Under the pieces are notes generated by a model, which was given only the letters and a program-made list of their open reading frames with translations, made no database searches and was not told where the DNA came from. A stretch of DNA of 64,000 nt from Parascedosporium putredinis (Eukaryota; Ascomycota; Sordariomycetes; Microascales; Microascaceae): the NCBI GenBank assembly GCA_949357655.1, contig CASHTG010000012.1:2232001-2296000 (forward strand). The letters run 5' to 3'. The position numbers were made by a program, and so were the translations under genes. Below are positions 36,357 through 48,530 of this stretch, piece after piece. Each line of letters opens with the position of its first letter. Within the stretch, counting starts at the first letter, position 1.

Positions 36357-39300
36357 GTGACCCAAAAAGACGGTGCTCGTTTTGCTCATATCCTCCGGGG
36401 TTTAAGCGGCGTAGCTACCGGTCGTCCCAAGTTGAAGCCGTCCCCGTTGTCTATTTCCTTCTCTCCTTCCCTTCACCAACCAATCTTCCATTTTGATCTT
36501 AAACGCCTTCTTTGCGAGCGCAACTTATATTACGAAAACCCCCTCGGCAGGCTTTCTCCGTTTCTCCTCACGGGTTCGGGAAAATTAGTCCTGCCGATGA
36601 CATATTAACGGTGTATTATCTATTTCACTACGGCTGATGATGATTACGGCTCTTTTTTCTTTTTCTTTTCTCTCTGTCAAGGATTTCTTCTTTCTCCTTC
36701 CTCTCTCTCTCTCTCTTTGGCGGCCTTTTGGAATCTGGACCTCGCGCGCAGTCCAGCTGTTTTACCGTTGGTGTAATGGGAAACCGGGGGATCGCGGAAT
36801 CTCAGGACGACTTACAAATGTGTTCCAACCTTTTTTATTCTCTGGCTTTGGCGGAGTTCGCGCAAATGTCGCAACTACGGGCGCTCATGATGATCATGAC
36901 CAAAGTATTCAAGACCTCACAACTGAGGTTAACCAGTGTACTATCATATAACCTGTGCAAACAGAAATGCAAATGCAATCTTTGCATGGAACAACTCTCC
37001 TCGCTCTCCTCCCCAGACGTGGCTTGCCCTTTGCTCCTTTCTCATGCGTGTTCTTGGCCGATAGGTTCCGCTTGGGCTGCTGTGTTACCCCTGTCCGCTC
37101 CGTGCGGGTGTTAGACCTGTCTCCTTTCCCCCGCTCTTCTTTGTTTTTGTCGCCGTGTAATCTAAGACCCTTGAGCTCTGGATAACGCCCCTCGTGCTTA
37201 CTCGTGTTGTTGAGATTTCACACATCCCAACGGTCCACACCGAGCCCCATCATCACCATTGAGGGGTAGTATTGCGCTAATGCGAGATGAATAGGTGTGG
37301 AACAGGCAAAAAGAGGGGGTGGCATAGTTTAGTGAGAGGCTTGGAGGCGTGGAGCGTTGTGCACCTCATTCAAAGGGGTGTGGACGCTCGGGGGCAATTC
37401 GACACTCGACCCGGAGACGCAAAAGGAGGAGTGGCGACAAGGTTTCCAATGATGTTGCAATGGGCTGACGGAAGATGGCAGCGGTGCTATCCCTCCTGCC
37501 AGCAGTTTGCTTTTCAAGCCGTGGGTGGTACACGACATCAGAAGTACTCTGTACGAATGGCATGTATAGGTTACAAAATGAGCGACTCCTCCTTTGAAAC
37601 AGACTTTGGGGCTGGATGCACACCATACTTTGGCAAGATACGGTGCAAGTCTAGAAGGAGGGAGGAAGGAGGGGATGGGGGCCGGAGAGGATGAGGAATA
37701 GAGAGTGACCAAAAATATATTGTTGGGAGCATGGGAAATGGCTGTTAACCGTCCGACAAGATGGGAAGAAGATGTAGTAACGGTAAATTTGAGAAGGGGG
37801 ACGATAGACATGGAGAGAGATATCCCATGGGTCATTGTGCTTCCGCTTGCAGGAGGCAACAAGTTCGGGAGTGCCTCCCGGGCTGCGCGAGGCCAATTCA
37901 TAGGCAGCGCGGAGCCTTTGCAGACGAATTGCAAAGAGAATATATGCCAAAGGATGGAGCTTAATCAATTAATGCGGATCCGTTACCATCAGTCGTGATG
38001 ATCCCGAAGTGATACGCACCATGCGCAGAAGCGTAAGTGGAACAGGTCTCGATGTCTTCTGGGGTTCTGCCCCTCCTTCAACTGGGGCTCTATTTCATGA
38101 AACCATGCCTCGCCGATAAAAGGCGATTTTCTTGTCGAATCTCCAGTTCAAACCAACCTCTCGGACTGTGCGTGGTCTAAGGGGACCCTAGAGAGAAGAC
38201 CTTGGAGGGGTATAACCACTCGTTGTGAGGGAGTAGGACGGATATTATTATCACCTACGACCGTTCTCTTTGGCTCACACTCGGTCGCACTCCGATGGAT
38301 TCGTGTTGGGGTGGGGCTTTTCCCCGCAGTCCCACGGTACAGTGCAGGTTGAATGACGTCGAACGACCAGGGGGAAAGTCGAGCTGCTCAACGATGACTC
38401 TGGAAAGCTCTCATTGATCAATGCTCAAACAAATTCTGTACTGCCTTCTTTTCTTGTCTCTCGGGAGGCCGTTTGGGAGGGTAAAATTGACCCAGATCCC
38501 CTCTGCTTCATTTTCAATTGCCTCATAAGTCGGGTTCGCCTTTGTTGTCTTCAAAGAGACTTTGTCTGCACGCCGCGGATTGGCCATTTAGCGTGAAGAG
38601 ACGATCGGAAACCGATCAGGCATTTCTGGCCTCGCGAGGCTCAGTCTGAGGCCGCGAGAGCAGAAAAGCTTCCACACTGCTTTCCATCAATCGATCCATT
38701 CGATTGATTTCCCGCAATTTTGGTTTCGATAAGGTCAAAAGAAAGGAGGGAGGGGAGGACGAGGACGAGGGAATGATGAGGGTCCACTCAGCAAGTCTAT
38801 GCAGTAGTAAGCCCACAGTGGTGCAGCACGCCTAGGAAACAGCACTGCACTGGAAGGGGAAGGTGTAGGCCAGGCCTTTGAAACCATCGATGCGTATGGT
38901 CTGTGCTCTTTGGTCGGATTGTCAGGAACTTACCAGGTGGAACTTTCTATAGATTTGTTTCCCTCAGCTGAGTCTGGGCGCCCTTTCAGCACTGTACTCG
39001 CGCCATTCCAGCGCACTTCGCTGGCAGCAACGGCCGGCTGACTGGCTGGCTGGCCCTGCCCACCACGTGCGCTGAAAGCGATTGACGGACCGTCATTGGG
39101 CTACTGCTTGCCACTAGCGCAAGGCTGAACGTGGTGTTTCTTCTTTTTTCCCTTTCGCGCAACCCGCAACTCGACCCTCCTCGAACTTCCCCAATCCCGC
39201 TACGCGTCTCCAATTTTATTTCCTCTTCTTTTCTTTTGGAATTTATCAGCCACTCCTTAAACCCAAATACACTCTCGCGCGGCCACAAGAAGAGTAATCG

Positions 39301-39534
39301 CAAATATACACCAACCGCGCCGTGCTTGCACCCCTCATTCTCAGCTCTGTACCCCGAGGCTCCCAACCACATTCCATCCGCGCCCGCGCCCGCGCCCGCG
39401 CCGCACCAGACGAGAATCAAAAACCGGCCTCGCAGATACCCCTCAAACCCTCCATAGTGACTGAACCTCGTACCTGGAACCCGCGGCTTGCGCATTCGGT
39501 CGTCGCGCCGCCTCGCCCTCCCCTTCTTCCCAAA
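36357..39534. other. Intergenic, STF2 3' flank to BCAS2 upstream
   Basis: 3.2 kb with no recognisable gene. T- and CT-rich just after STF2 (36640-36720), probably its 3' UTR. A CACGTG lies at 39064-39069 and a C/G-rich repeat at 39379-39402, both upstream of BCAS2. Confidence 0.5.
39379..39402. repeat. CGCCCG hexamer repeat
   Basis: About four copies of a GC-only hexamer in the leader region of the BCAS2 gene. Confidence 0.8.
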
Positions 39535-40279
39535 ATGTCTATACGCGAAGAGATTTTCGAATCTCTACCCTGTATGTTCTGCGCCCGCGGCGGCCCGCCC
39601 CATCCCATTTCCTCCCGTTTTGATGCCAGACGATTCTCTGAAAAATAAAATAAATACTCACATCCCCACCCCTCTAACTACCAGATATCGACACCGAGCC
39701 CACACAATCCGAACTCGCGGCCGCGCAATCTCTAATATCCTCCGAGCTCCCCGCCGACCGCCCTCCGCACCCCTCCCTCCGCGCTCCTTCTTCCCCAACC
39801 TTCTCCCCGCCATATCCACCCTAATTCCGCCCCAGTCCGAGTCTAAAGAACCCCTCAACGCCATCGATCTCTCCCGTTATGAAGAGCAGGACTCACTTAC
39901 CTCTGACGCCAGTCTCCCCACCGCTCTCAACTCCCTCTCCCGCGCCTATGCGTCTGCCGCCTACCTGTCGGGTCGCTCCGCCTCCTTAGGTCTTCTTGAC
40001 GCACACGGGAAGAACGCATGGCTCATCGCTAACTGGCAGCTGGAGTCCTATCTGGCGACCCTGGAGGCGGAGCTCACAACCGCGAAATCGTCAGTCGATA
40101 GACTTGCCCTCGAGAGGAGGAGGGCGCAGGATCAAGTCTCGGGCCAAATGAGGTCGCTGGAAGAAGCGTGGAAAAAGGGCATCGCTAGGACTCTTGAGAC
40201 CGAAGTTGCTGTTGAGGAGTTAAAGAGGGAAATTAGGGACCGAATGCGGGCGCAAGGAGACGCCATGGACGTAGCATAA
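39535..40279 (+). CDS. Pre-mRNA splicing factor BCAS2/SPF27 (Cwf7) family
   Basis: Core member of the Prp19 (NineTeen) complex that activates the spliceosome. Two exons: 39535-39571 and 39685-40279. The product is 210 aa after restoring one base near 39786-39792. The N-terminus MSIREEIFESLPYIDTEPTQ is the conserved family start and is joined across the intron in phase 1. The middle contains PLNAIDLSRYEE. The second half is a long coiled coil (LESYLATLEAELTTAKSSVDRLALERRRAQDQ, then SLEEAWKKGI and VAVEELKREI). Length matches human BCAS2 (225 aa). The protein should be nuclear. Confidence 0.9.
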
Positions 40280-40977
40280 GCGGACGCGAGGTTACCGTGA
40301 ATATCAGCGAGCACCAACTCCAAAAGGGTAGATCGCCAAATCCCTGGATTCTGTTTACACAATTGCAATTCACGTGTCCCAAAGACCCACATCCCATGGT
40401 GCCTTCCGCCCCCAGGCACTCCCATCGATTCTGTCTGGGCTATGGTCCTTCCAGTCAACACGCTCGGCGCGGAGGGCAGCTTGCCTCACTCGTCTAGTTA
40501 AGCCTGGTTTCTTTTCTTTTTCTTTTTCTTTGCCTTTGTTCTTTGTTCTTTTTCTCCGCAGCAAATAGATAGATTCTCTAATGAAAGCAACAGTGTTCAA
40601 CAACCTCGGTGAGGGGAAGAAGAAAGGTTAACATGTGGGTGGGTATGTGGTGTATCTGAGAGTATGACATTGAAGAGAGCCGCCACTTCTTAGCCGGAAC
40701 TTTTAGGTCCCCTATCCCAGTGATAACATTTTCCTCTCTTCTCCCAACAGACATATGCCTCCGGTCTACGCCTGGCCTCCGGTTTCAAGATTTAGAGAAA
40801 GACTAAGGAATGGATGCGCAGTTAACAAGGAAAGATGTCAAAATGGCGAACAAGAAGAAAAGAAGAAGCAGAAGAGGAAGACGAAGAAGGGGAAGAACAA
40901 GTAAAAACAGTTTTTAAAAGAGAAAAAAACGAAAAAAGGAACCGAAGAAGACGGCGAAGAGAAAGCTTTCTATCTAA
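40280..40977. other. Intergenic, convergent BCAS2 / PKA-R 3' regions
   Basis: About 700 bases between convergent stops, with T-rich (40507-40555) and purine-rich (40840-40945) tracts consistent with two facing 3' UTRs. Confidence 0.5.
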
Positions 40978-42372
40978 CTAGTCCTTTTGCAGAGGGTCCA
41001 TCTCTTCAACCCCGGATTTCACGCCGACATATTTAGTCCTCCTCATGATACTTTCGACCGGCCCAAGCATCCTCTGGAAAGCAGACTTGCCTAGGACGGC
41101 CACCTTGACATCCGTCGCCGCAACTACCGTGGCTGCTCGTGGCTTGTCGTTGAGCAACGCAAGCTCTCCAAAAAAGTCACCCTTCTGGTAGTGCTTGACC
41201 ACGCCCTCCTCGTTGGACTTGAAAGCGTCCGCTTCACCACTGACCATGAGATAAAAGGTGGAGCCTTGGTCGCCTTCCTGATGATAGACTCTCCTGAAGC
41301 AAACTTGGATGACTCCAAAGCATCGGCAATCTTGGAGCGCTCATAGGGCGTGAGTGAAGAGAGCAAGGGCACCTCGGCGAGGAAGTGCTCGTACATGCGC
41401 CTTCGCGCAAACGAGGATTCCAGTAGAATTTTGCGAAACGTGACACGGTCAAGTGCCCAGAGGGTAGATAAGGGCGATGCCGAGACAATCGTGGCAGCAC
41501 GCGGGGCGTTGTACATGAGCGCAAGTTCACCAAAGGAGCCACCCGCGTTGATCGTGCCAACATGACTGCCTATTCCGGTAGGACCAGGTTGTACGCTTCC
41601 CGATGGATGAACATAAACGTCGAATACACCCTTCTCTACAATGTAAAAATAGTCACCCACGTCGCCTTGTACAATCACCTATCCCGTGCATTGCCGTCAG
41701 TTTTCTGTAACACCCCAAAAGGGGGAAATAAAGATAAAGATAAAGAAGAAACGCACAAAGTGGAAAGGGAAAGGCAAAGTGGAAAAGTTCAGAGAGACTC
41801 AAGCCGGATGACGGAGAGATGGAAGTGGGAGAGGTGGAGGCAGAGGGGGAGAGACGAAGAGAAAGAGTTGACATGACGCACCTTGATATCCTTCGCGGGA
41901 ATAGGCTTTTCAACAAGCGCGCCGAGCACTTGGGAATACTGTTCCTCATCCAAGTGTGCGAATAGAAAATTGTCTTGCAAAGCGTTTTTTAGGCGCTGGA
42001 GTTGCTCGGGTATCTTTTCATGATGGGGCGGCGACCAGTTGTCGTCGGTATCAGCGCTTGGCTTTAAAGACTCTGCTGAAACCGAGGTCCTGCGAGCAAA
42101 ATTGTACTGCGCAGGATAGGATTCGGGGTTGGAAATGGAATGGAAACCAGACCCTAATGTGTCGGCATTATTATCTGTGTTGAAAGGTGTGTTGAATAAC
42201 GTAGCACCACCGAAATTGGGCTGTCCAAAGCTCGGCGTCGTGGGGAAGCCATGGTGCCGTCCTCGTCTTCCTCGACAACCCGTTGCATTCCTGGGCTACT
42301 GCCGGCTGCTGGCTTCGACCCCTCACTTCCACCAAAAGGGTTAACACCAGAGGCAAACGGGGCGGATGACAT
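40978..42372 (-). CDS. cAMP-dependent protein kinase regulatory subunit (PKA-R)
   Basis: Binds cAMP and holds the PKA catalytic subunit inactive. Exons 41882-42372 and 40978-41678; 397 aa from the start used here. The N-terminal 90 residues are low-complexity (MSSAPFASGVNPFGG, RVVEEDEDGTMASP). The pseudosubstrate site FARRTSVSAES lies near 42078-42094, with a phosphorylatable Ser as in fungal RII-like subunits. Two cyclic-nucleotide-binding domains follow, each with its phosphate-binding cassette: GGSFGELALMYNAPRAAT and KGDFFGELALLNDKPRAAT. The end is EEMDPLQKD. Two single-base deletions fall near 42242 and 41275. No RIIa-type docking/dimerisation helix is visible from this start. An in-frame AG acceptor at 42412-42413 leaves room for an upstream exon. 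Confidence 0.94.
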
Positions 42373-44385
42373 TCTAAAGAGTAGACTGGCGCTTGAGCTG
42401 ACGGGACCGGCCTAGTGCGGATCAAGTAGCCGTCTCTTCTTGTTTCTTGTTTTCGCCTTTCCCCTTTGCGAATGTTGGGGCGAGTGCTGCGCGTCACGTA
42501 CAGCTTCGACGAGATCGGTATGTGGCCTCTCGCAAGGGGATTCGTCGAGGTAAAGACTGTAGCTGCCTGGGGCGTGGGCTTTTGGATCTCTTGGGGACGG
42601 GGTGAGTAGGGCGTACGCTATGAAGCAATTGGTCTTGATAAAGGCAACTAGCGAGGTATTGCAAGACGTCCGTGACCTGTTGACGGGGTCACTTTGAGAT
42701 GTTCTGTTGAATTTTTGTACTTGGTTAGTTTAGAAACATGTAAGAAAAACAGAAGGGTGGTCCGGTGCGGTGGGAAGGCTGTGCGACATGTGCAGTGGTG
42801 AAAGTGAAGGTCATACAGGTAGAGTAGGAGGGACGGTCAACGTTTGAAATGAAAAGACCGATAAGTCGCTTAAACAATAGAGGAAAGAAGGATTGGCAAA
42901 AAAAAAAAAGATTTACGAGGGGGATTGGGGGAAAAGCCTTGGAAAGACTGCGGCTTGTTTAAGAGAGCCTGCGTAGGTATGAAGGAGAGTGCATTGCTTG
43001 GAGGCCGAGATGTTGGCCGCTGTAGAAGTCCGATCGACCCTGACGTAAGGGTAGCATGTACTTGACGAGAGCGGGATAAGACGGCTCAGGACACAAGCTC
43101 GCGGACCGACCGATAAGCACTGCAAGGGGAAAAATTTCGGATGCTGGGGATACGGGAAGCTTGGGACAACGAAGGAGGAGCCGTGAGAAGGGAGAGACAG
43201 GTCGCAAAGCTTTGTGAAGCACAGGCCACACAGTCGTGGGAGCTGTGGTCGAGCTGGGTGGGGTGTGGAAGGCAGGAGGGCAAACAAAAGGAGGGGCGCT
43301 TTCTCGGACGAATTGCGCCAGTTGAAGGCAAGATGCGTGCGGGCAGAAGCAGCAAACGCCAGGCAAGTGGCAGTGGGATAACTTACGGGGAATAATCGCT
43401 TGAAGAGAGGTAGACGTAAGTGGCCGCTATAAGTCGAGCGAAGGCTGCAATTGCGCAAGAGAAATTAGGAGCTCGGTGATGCTAGAGACAAGATGGATGA
43501 GGCTGGTTTTGGTGGGTAGGTGGGTTAAATGTCGCCTAACACCCGGTCTCGGAAAAAGGTAAGTGAACGGGACAGAGGTGTTCCTAGGTCGGCGTGCCAA
43601 GGTCAGTAACCAATCGCTAGATCTGGATGTCGGGAAGGAAGGAACAGACTCCTTGGCGAGGCGAGAGGGAAAAGGCAGGCGAGTGAGGGTAAGACGATGA
43701 GAGAGAGGAGAGGGAGGAGAGGGTGTGGTCGACGGATGTGCAATGGCAAAAGGGCTGGAATGATGCAAGGTAGGGACAAGAAGGGAGGCCTTGCGTGAGT
43801 GCTTCGGGTTCGGGAAGATAACGCACTGGAAGGGGGTGACTAATGAAAGCTAAAGTCACAGCACAAGAGATCTGTCTTGCGCGTGGAGAGCAAGCTCCGG
43901 CAGTGGAGCGAATCCGCCGTTGTTCAGGTGCTGAGATGGGGTGTCAAAAGGTTGTTTCTGGGTCAGAAACAACAAATCTAGAGGTGGGAATTTACAGCGC
44001 TGTCATTGATTGATTGATGTCGCGGAGGTGTATGCGGGCCGCCGGAGGAGGCTTTCGCTTGCTGGGTTGGCTGTTGGGAGCTTCCGGCGGTGCAGTTGAA
44101 ACGAGAGCACAACCAAAGGCGAAGCAGCTACAGAGATAGAAGACGAGGGGCTCACGACCAATTACCTAAAGCCAGACGTGGTGGAGAGAAAGGATAGAGG
44201 GGGAAGGGAACGGATGGGAGGAACTGATTTGAGTTGGGAGAGGAAGAAGAAGAAGGATGAGATGGGCGAGGAGTGAATGAATAGAAGAGCGATGGGAATC
44301 GTTTGGACAAGCTTTGGACTCGAATATTACTATGGCGCTTCACGATGAAAGCTCCTGTTTGGGTTGACACGCCCCTCCTCTCTCT

Positions 44386-44418
<33 letters not shown>

Positions 44419-47400
44419 CCGTTTTCCCTAATAATCTTCCTCTCTTTTCGGTTCACCAAAACGAGACTTTCTCGTGGTGGGAACGACGCAGCAGGGGCAG
44501 CACAACGCAGGGCAGGGAACTTGGACCACCAAGCGATAAAGTACAAGGAGGAGGGGGAAGGAGGAGGGTGGGAACGGGGATATTATTTTTGCTGGGGCCA
44601 GGCCAAGGTGGGAATAGAAGGCGGGAATCGAAGGTGGGAATGTCCTGTCGAACACCTCTGGTGGTGGGACCGGAACACTGGTGGGGGAAGCTGCTCTGAT
44701 AGTGGCACTTGGTGAGCATGACCCCGCAGCCAATCGAACAATTCTAGAAAACGCAGGAGCCACATGTCGACCCGTGCCTGCGGCTTCCCTTCGCTCGCCT
44801 CAAGCACTCTTTCTTGCACTTGGACGGCAGGGGCGATCTTGGCCCCTCGCGTCGGGGGTCTCCCCTGCTCTTTCCTTCCGATATCCTTCACATCCAACAA
44901 TCCACATTCGGGGCCAAAGTCAAAGCCAAAGCCAAATTACTATTCTCAATCAATTGATGATCCTTGACCAACTCCTTCCCCTTCAAGGTCCTGGCTCCTC
45001 AACACTGCTCCAAGGAAAGATCCATGCTCTATGTGCGGTCTATAGATACAATGGCCATTTCCATAGCAGCCCGTTTACGTAAATTCGAAGAATGAAAAGA
45101 ATGAAAAACGAAAGGAAAAAAGGAAAAGAAGTGGATTTGAGGTGGAGGGGTTTCGAATGTGCGAAGACGTGCTGTGGCAGAATGTGCAGCGGCGTGCACA
45201 CATCCAGGACTCTTCCACTATCCCGTGGCCACCTAATCAATTGTATACCCTGGCGCTCGAAAATTGCCTGCTGCTTGTTCTAGATCATCTTTCTTCATGC
45301 CAAAGGAGACATGGAGGATCCTGTCAGGTCTGTTTATAGTCTGGTGAGAGAAAAAAAAAAAAAAGCCAGCGCTTCTATTTGCTCACTTTTTTGATCCCTC
45401 CGCTCGCCCTTGCTCCTGGCACCTCCTTGGAATCAACGGGATCCATCTTGTTGTTATTACATGTAATGCCAGAAGGAGGGAGTTGTCTCTAATGCTCCTC
45501 TCAAGTCATCCCTCCTTGCTTGGCTCTGAACACAATTCTGAACGCTAGCGGGAATCAAGCTCATATTGCTTCTAGTCAAAATTATGTGACCAGGGAGGAC
45601 GCACCCCACCCCCGCCAGTTACGCCTTTCCCCCTCCCTCCAACTTGGGAAAAATCAGTTGACCAGATGCCTCTCGAGGGCGCACGACTGTGTTCAATTGA
45701 ACAACATGTGCATCTTCTGGGAGGTCTCCAATGTTGCCTTGGGCATTGATCTGTCTATTCTTGCCCAATAGTCTCATTTTCCCACGCGCCCCGCGGCATC
45801 CTGCCACACATTGTTCATCCCGCTAGAATTTAGTAAACCACCCCCCTTTTCTCTCCCCTCCTCTGCCCCCATCACGCCAATCTTCCATATTCCTTGTTCC
45901 TTCTCTGCATCCAGACCTGCCCCGCCCCTCGATGCGTTTCCAGATTCTCTTTCGTACATATTATACTCTCCATGGCACGGCGGGTGGCACCTTGACAGAC
46001 CAGTAGCAAGCCGCCGAGCAGCATTAGCGCAGCGTTGGGTGCAGCACGGATGACGCATTTGGCACAAGGGTGCTTGAATTTGCCTCTTCCGCAGGTAAAA
46101 ATCCACGACACGAGTACTCAGGTCCATGTACCCCATCATACAGCTGATCAATGCTGGCCAACGACACTTCTCAGCATTGGAGATTAGGACCTGGAAGCTA
46201 AGAAGTCTTGGGCGGTAAAAGTGGCCAGGCCCGTCCGAAAAGGGGTACCTTCAACTTGTAGGTCGCTTGTGCCATTTGTGCCATGGAGCTCATTGTGTCG
46301 GTGAAAGAGGACAGGCCGACCGACGTGGAAGAGTGCCCCCACCACCCACACATCTGCTTGAACGCACAGGGAGACGCACGAAGCTTGTCTCATCAAGTCT
46401 TGTTCATCCTCACTCCCTTTTTTTCTTTCTTGATTCTCGCTTGCCCCCCTCCCCCTGTTGGTTGCATATTCTTCCCTGCCGCCTCTCATGTAGGTCGCCT
46501 GCAACATGACTATTACACAGTCAGCCTCTTTTCTTGCTCAGCCGAAGGCCGCATCGTTATGTTGTAGCCGGGTCATGATGGAGGGCTCTGGGGGCGGGAG
46601 TTCGTCCTGAGTACCGGGCCATATGCAAATCAAATACCGACCGGAGCTCGATTTGACCCTGAGCCTCGTCCTTCGAAGTACCGGGCACGAGTGATGTGTG
46701 ATGTAAGCTTCGCAGAGAAACTGCACGATTCTATGAATCTTCGAAACTTCCATGGGCTTGCAGATCAGCAAGGTCCCTTTCTCGTAACCGGCCATCCAAT
46801 TTCCCACCCGTCATTGGGTACTTTGAAAGCTGTTCTGGTTTCTCTTGGAAGCACAGCCTGGGGCGGGAGCAAGAAAGGGGCGTGTAGCATCTCCGGCTCT
46901 TTCCCCCTTTGGCTCCCATCCTTGTCACAATTGACCCACATGGCCTTGGTCCTCGCGAGTCGCAATGGTCTTGTCTTCTAGAAGACTCCAGATTTGTTAG
47001 GGGTAGATGGTCCCAGTTCGGCCCAGTCTTGCTAGAGTTGACAGCTCGGGCTCTTTCGGCCGATGCGGACAGGGTTCAAAGAACCTCGTCCCGCAGGTAG
47101 GTGGCGGTACGTGTTGTCAAGGGTCCAAGCGTGGTGTCTGGCTCGCGATTATCGCACTTGGAAAACTACACACAAGTCTCTCGTACGCTCACCCATAACT
47201 ATAGAGTAATATCTCGTCCTTCTTGAATAGGTACTACTTCGTAGGTCATGACATGGGTGAATGCCGCTTGGGCGGCGTGCGGGCGCTTTAGCGGAGACCT
47301 GCTAACCAGGGATGGGGGATTTGGGTGCTGCAAACGACGTTGAACGAGAACCGCCCCTCCCGTTGCCAGAGACGTCGCAGGTCCTGCTGCTGTAGCCGCT

Positions 47401-48530
47401 GTCAAGCGGGTCAACGGGTCTGTCAAACGATGCCGTAGGGTCCCATGGCAGGGTTATTAAGGGGTATAGTACCAAAGGAATCGCGAGATCTAGCGGTCAA
47501 TTTGACAGGTGCAACATCAAACGCCTCGTTGCAGCTGGTTGTTTCCTTGAACAGCGCCCCCACCCCCATCCAAGCAACTCGAGAGGTCAACTCGAAAAAG
47601 GAATCAAGACGGAGCAGCTGGAGCAGCAGGCATATGAGGCCGGGAACTGGCAAAAATAGAACAAAAAAGGGGCTTGTTTATATAAAATCGTAGTACACGG
47701 CGAGCCCGTATTGTTGGGGACGTCTTCCGGGTATCGTCCATAAAAATACACACAAACTGCAAGGCAAGCAATGTTTACCCAAACTACGCCATCTTCAGAC
47801 CGCCCCACGATTGGATCAGCGACATAACACAAAACAGCCTCACGACACCGACTACCTCTCTCGCCAATCCCCCTCTTCTCCCCTTAATAATACAAAGACC
47901 GTCCCCTTGACAAGCAGAAGAGAAGAAAAGGGAACCTACAAAAAAAAAGAAAAGTGGACAAGATAAATGTGTGTGTGTGTAGGGGGTGGGCTAGGGTCGG
48001 TAGAAAAGATCAAATAACAATCAGGCCTGATATAGGTGTGTATGTGACTTGGGTTGGATAGAAGAGAAAAGAGGAAGAGCAAAAAACAAACGAAAGCGCG
48101 TAGATCTTTTCAAGGAGGATGTGGGTGAGGGAGAGGGTTAAACAAAGAGCCGTGGGTGTTAGAGGGGATAAGAGAAATATGATAAAGATAAAAACCGAGC
48201 CCACAAGTCCGCCCATTGCGCCATTTTTCAATGCTGGTGAGTATCAATGCAAGTGTAATCGATGTCCGGTTAAGGAGGCAACAACGTGTGCGCCTTAGCC
48301 AACGCCTCCAATCCCGCGCCAGGTCCGTCGTCACACCTCTGCCGGGAGCCTCGCGCTGCTTCTCACATTCGCTGAAGGGATGATTCCTCGTGCACCGCCA
48401 AAGCCTCGAGCGCCGCTAGCCAGTCCGGTCGGTCCTCCCGGAACAATGATGAAATATAGAATATGCTGTGCTCTGCCGTGCTATATTTAGCAGGACAAGA
48501 GTAAAATAAAGGGCGAGGGTGGGTATCGCG
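42373..48530. other. PKA-R upstream region and long gap without a recognisable gene
   Basis: About 6.2 kb. From 42.4 to about 44.4 kb the minus strand is strongly pyrimidine-rich, as in the leader and promoter of the PKA-R gene. A 21-base T run lies at 44398-44418 on the plus strand. Possible PKA-R upstream coding sequence around 42411-42740 is described under findings. From 45 to 48.5 kb only short frames are seen, plus a poly-A at 45351-45364 and a GT run near 47969-47980. Confidence 0.5.
44398..44418. repeat. 21-base T homopolymer
   Basis: T run with flanking CT-rich sequence, about 2 kb upstream of the PKA-R start (it is an A run on the PKA-R sense strand). Confidence 0.9.
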
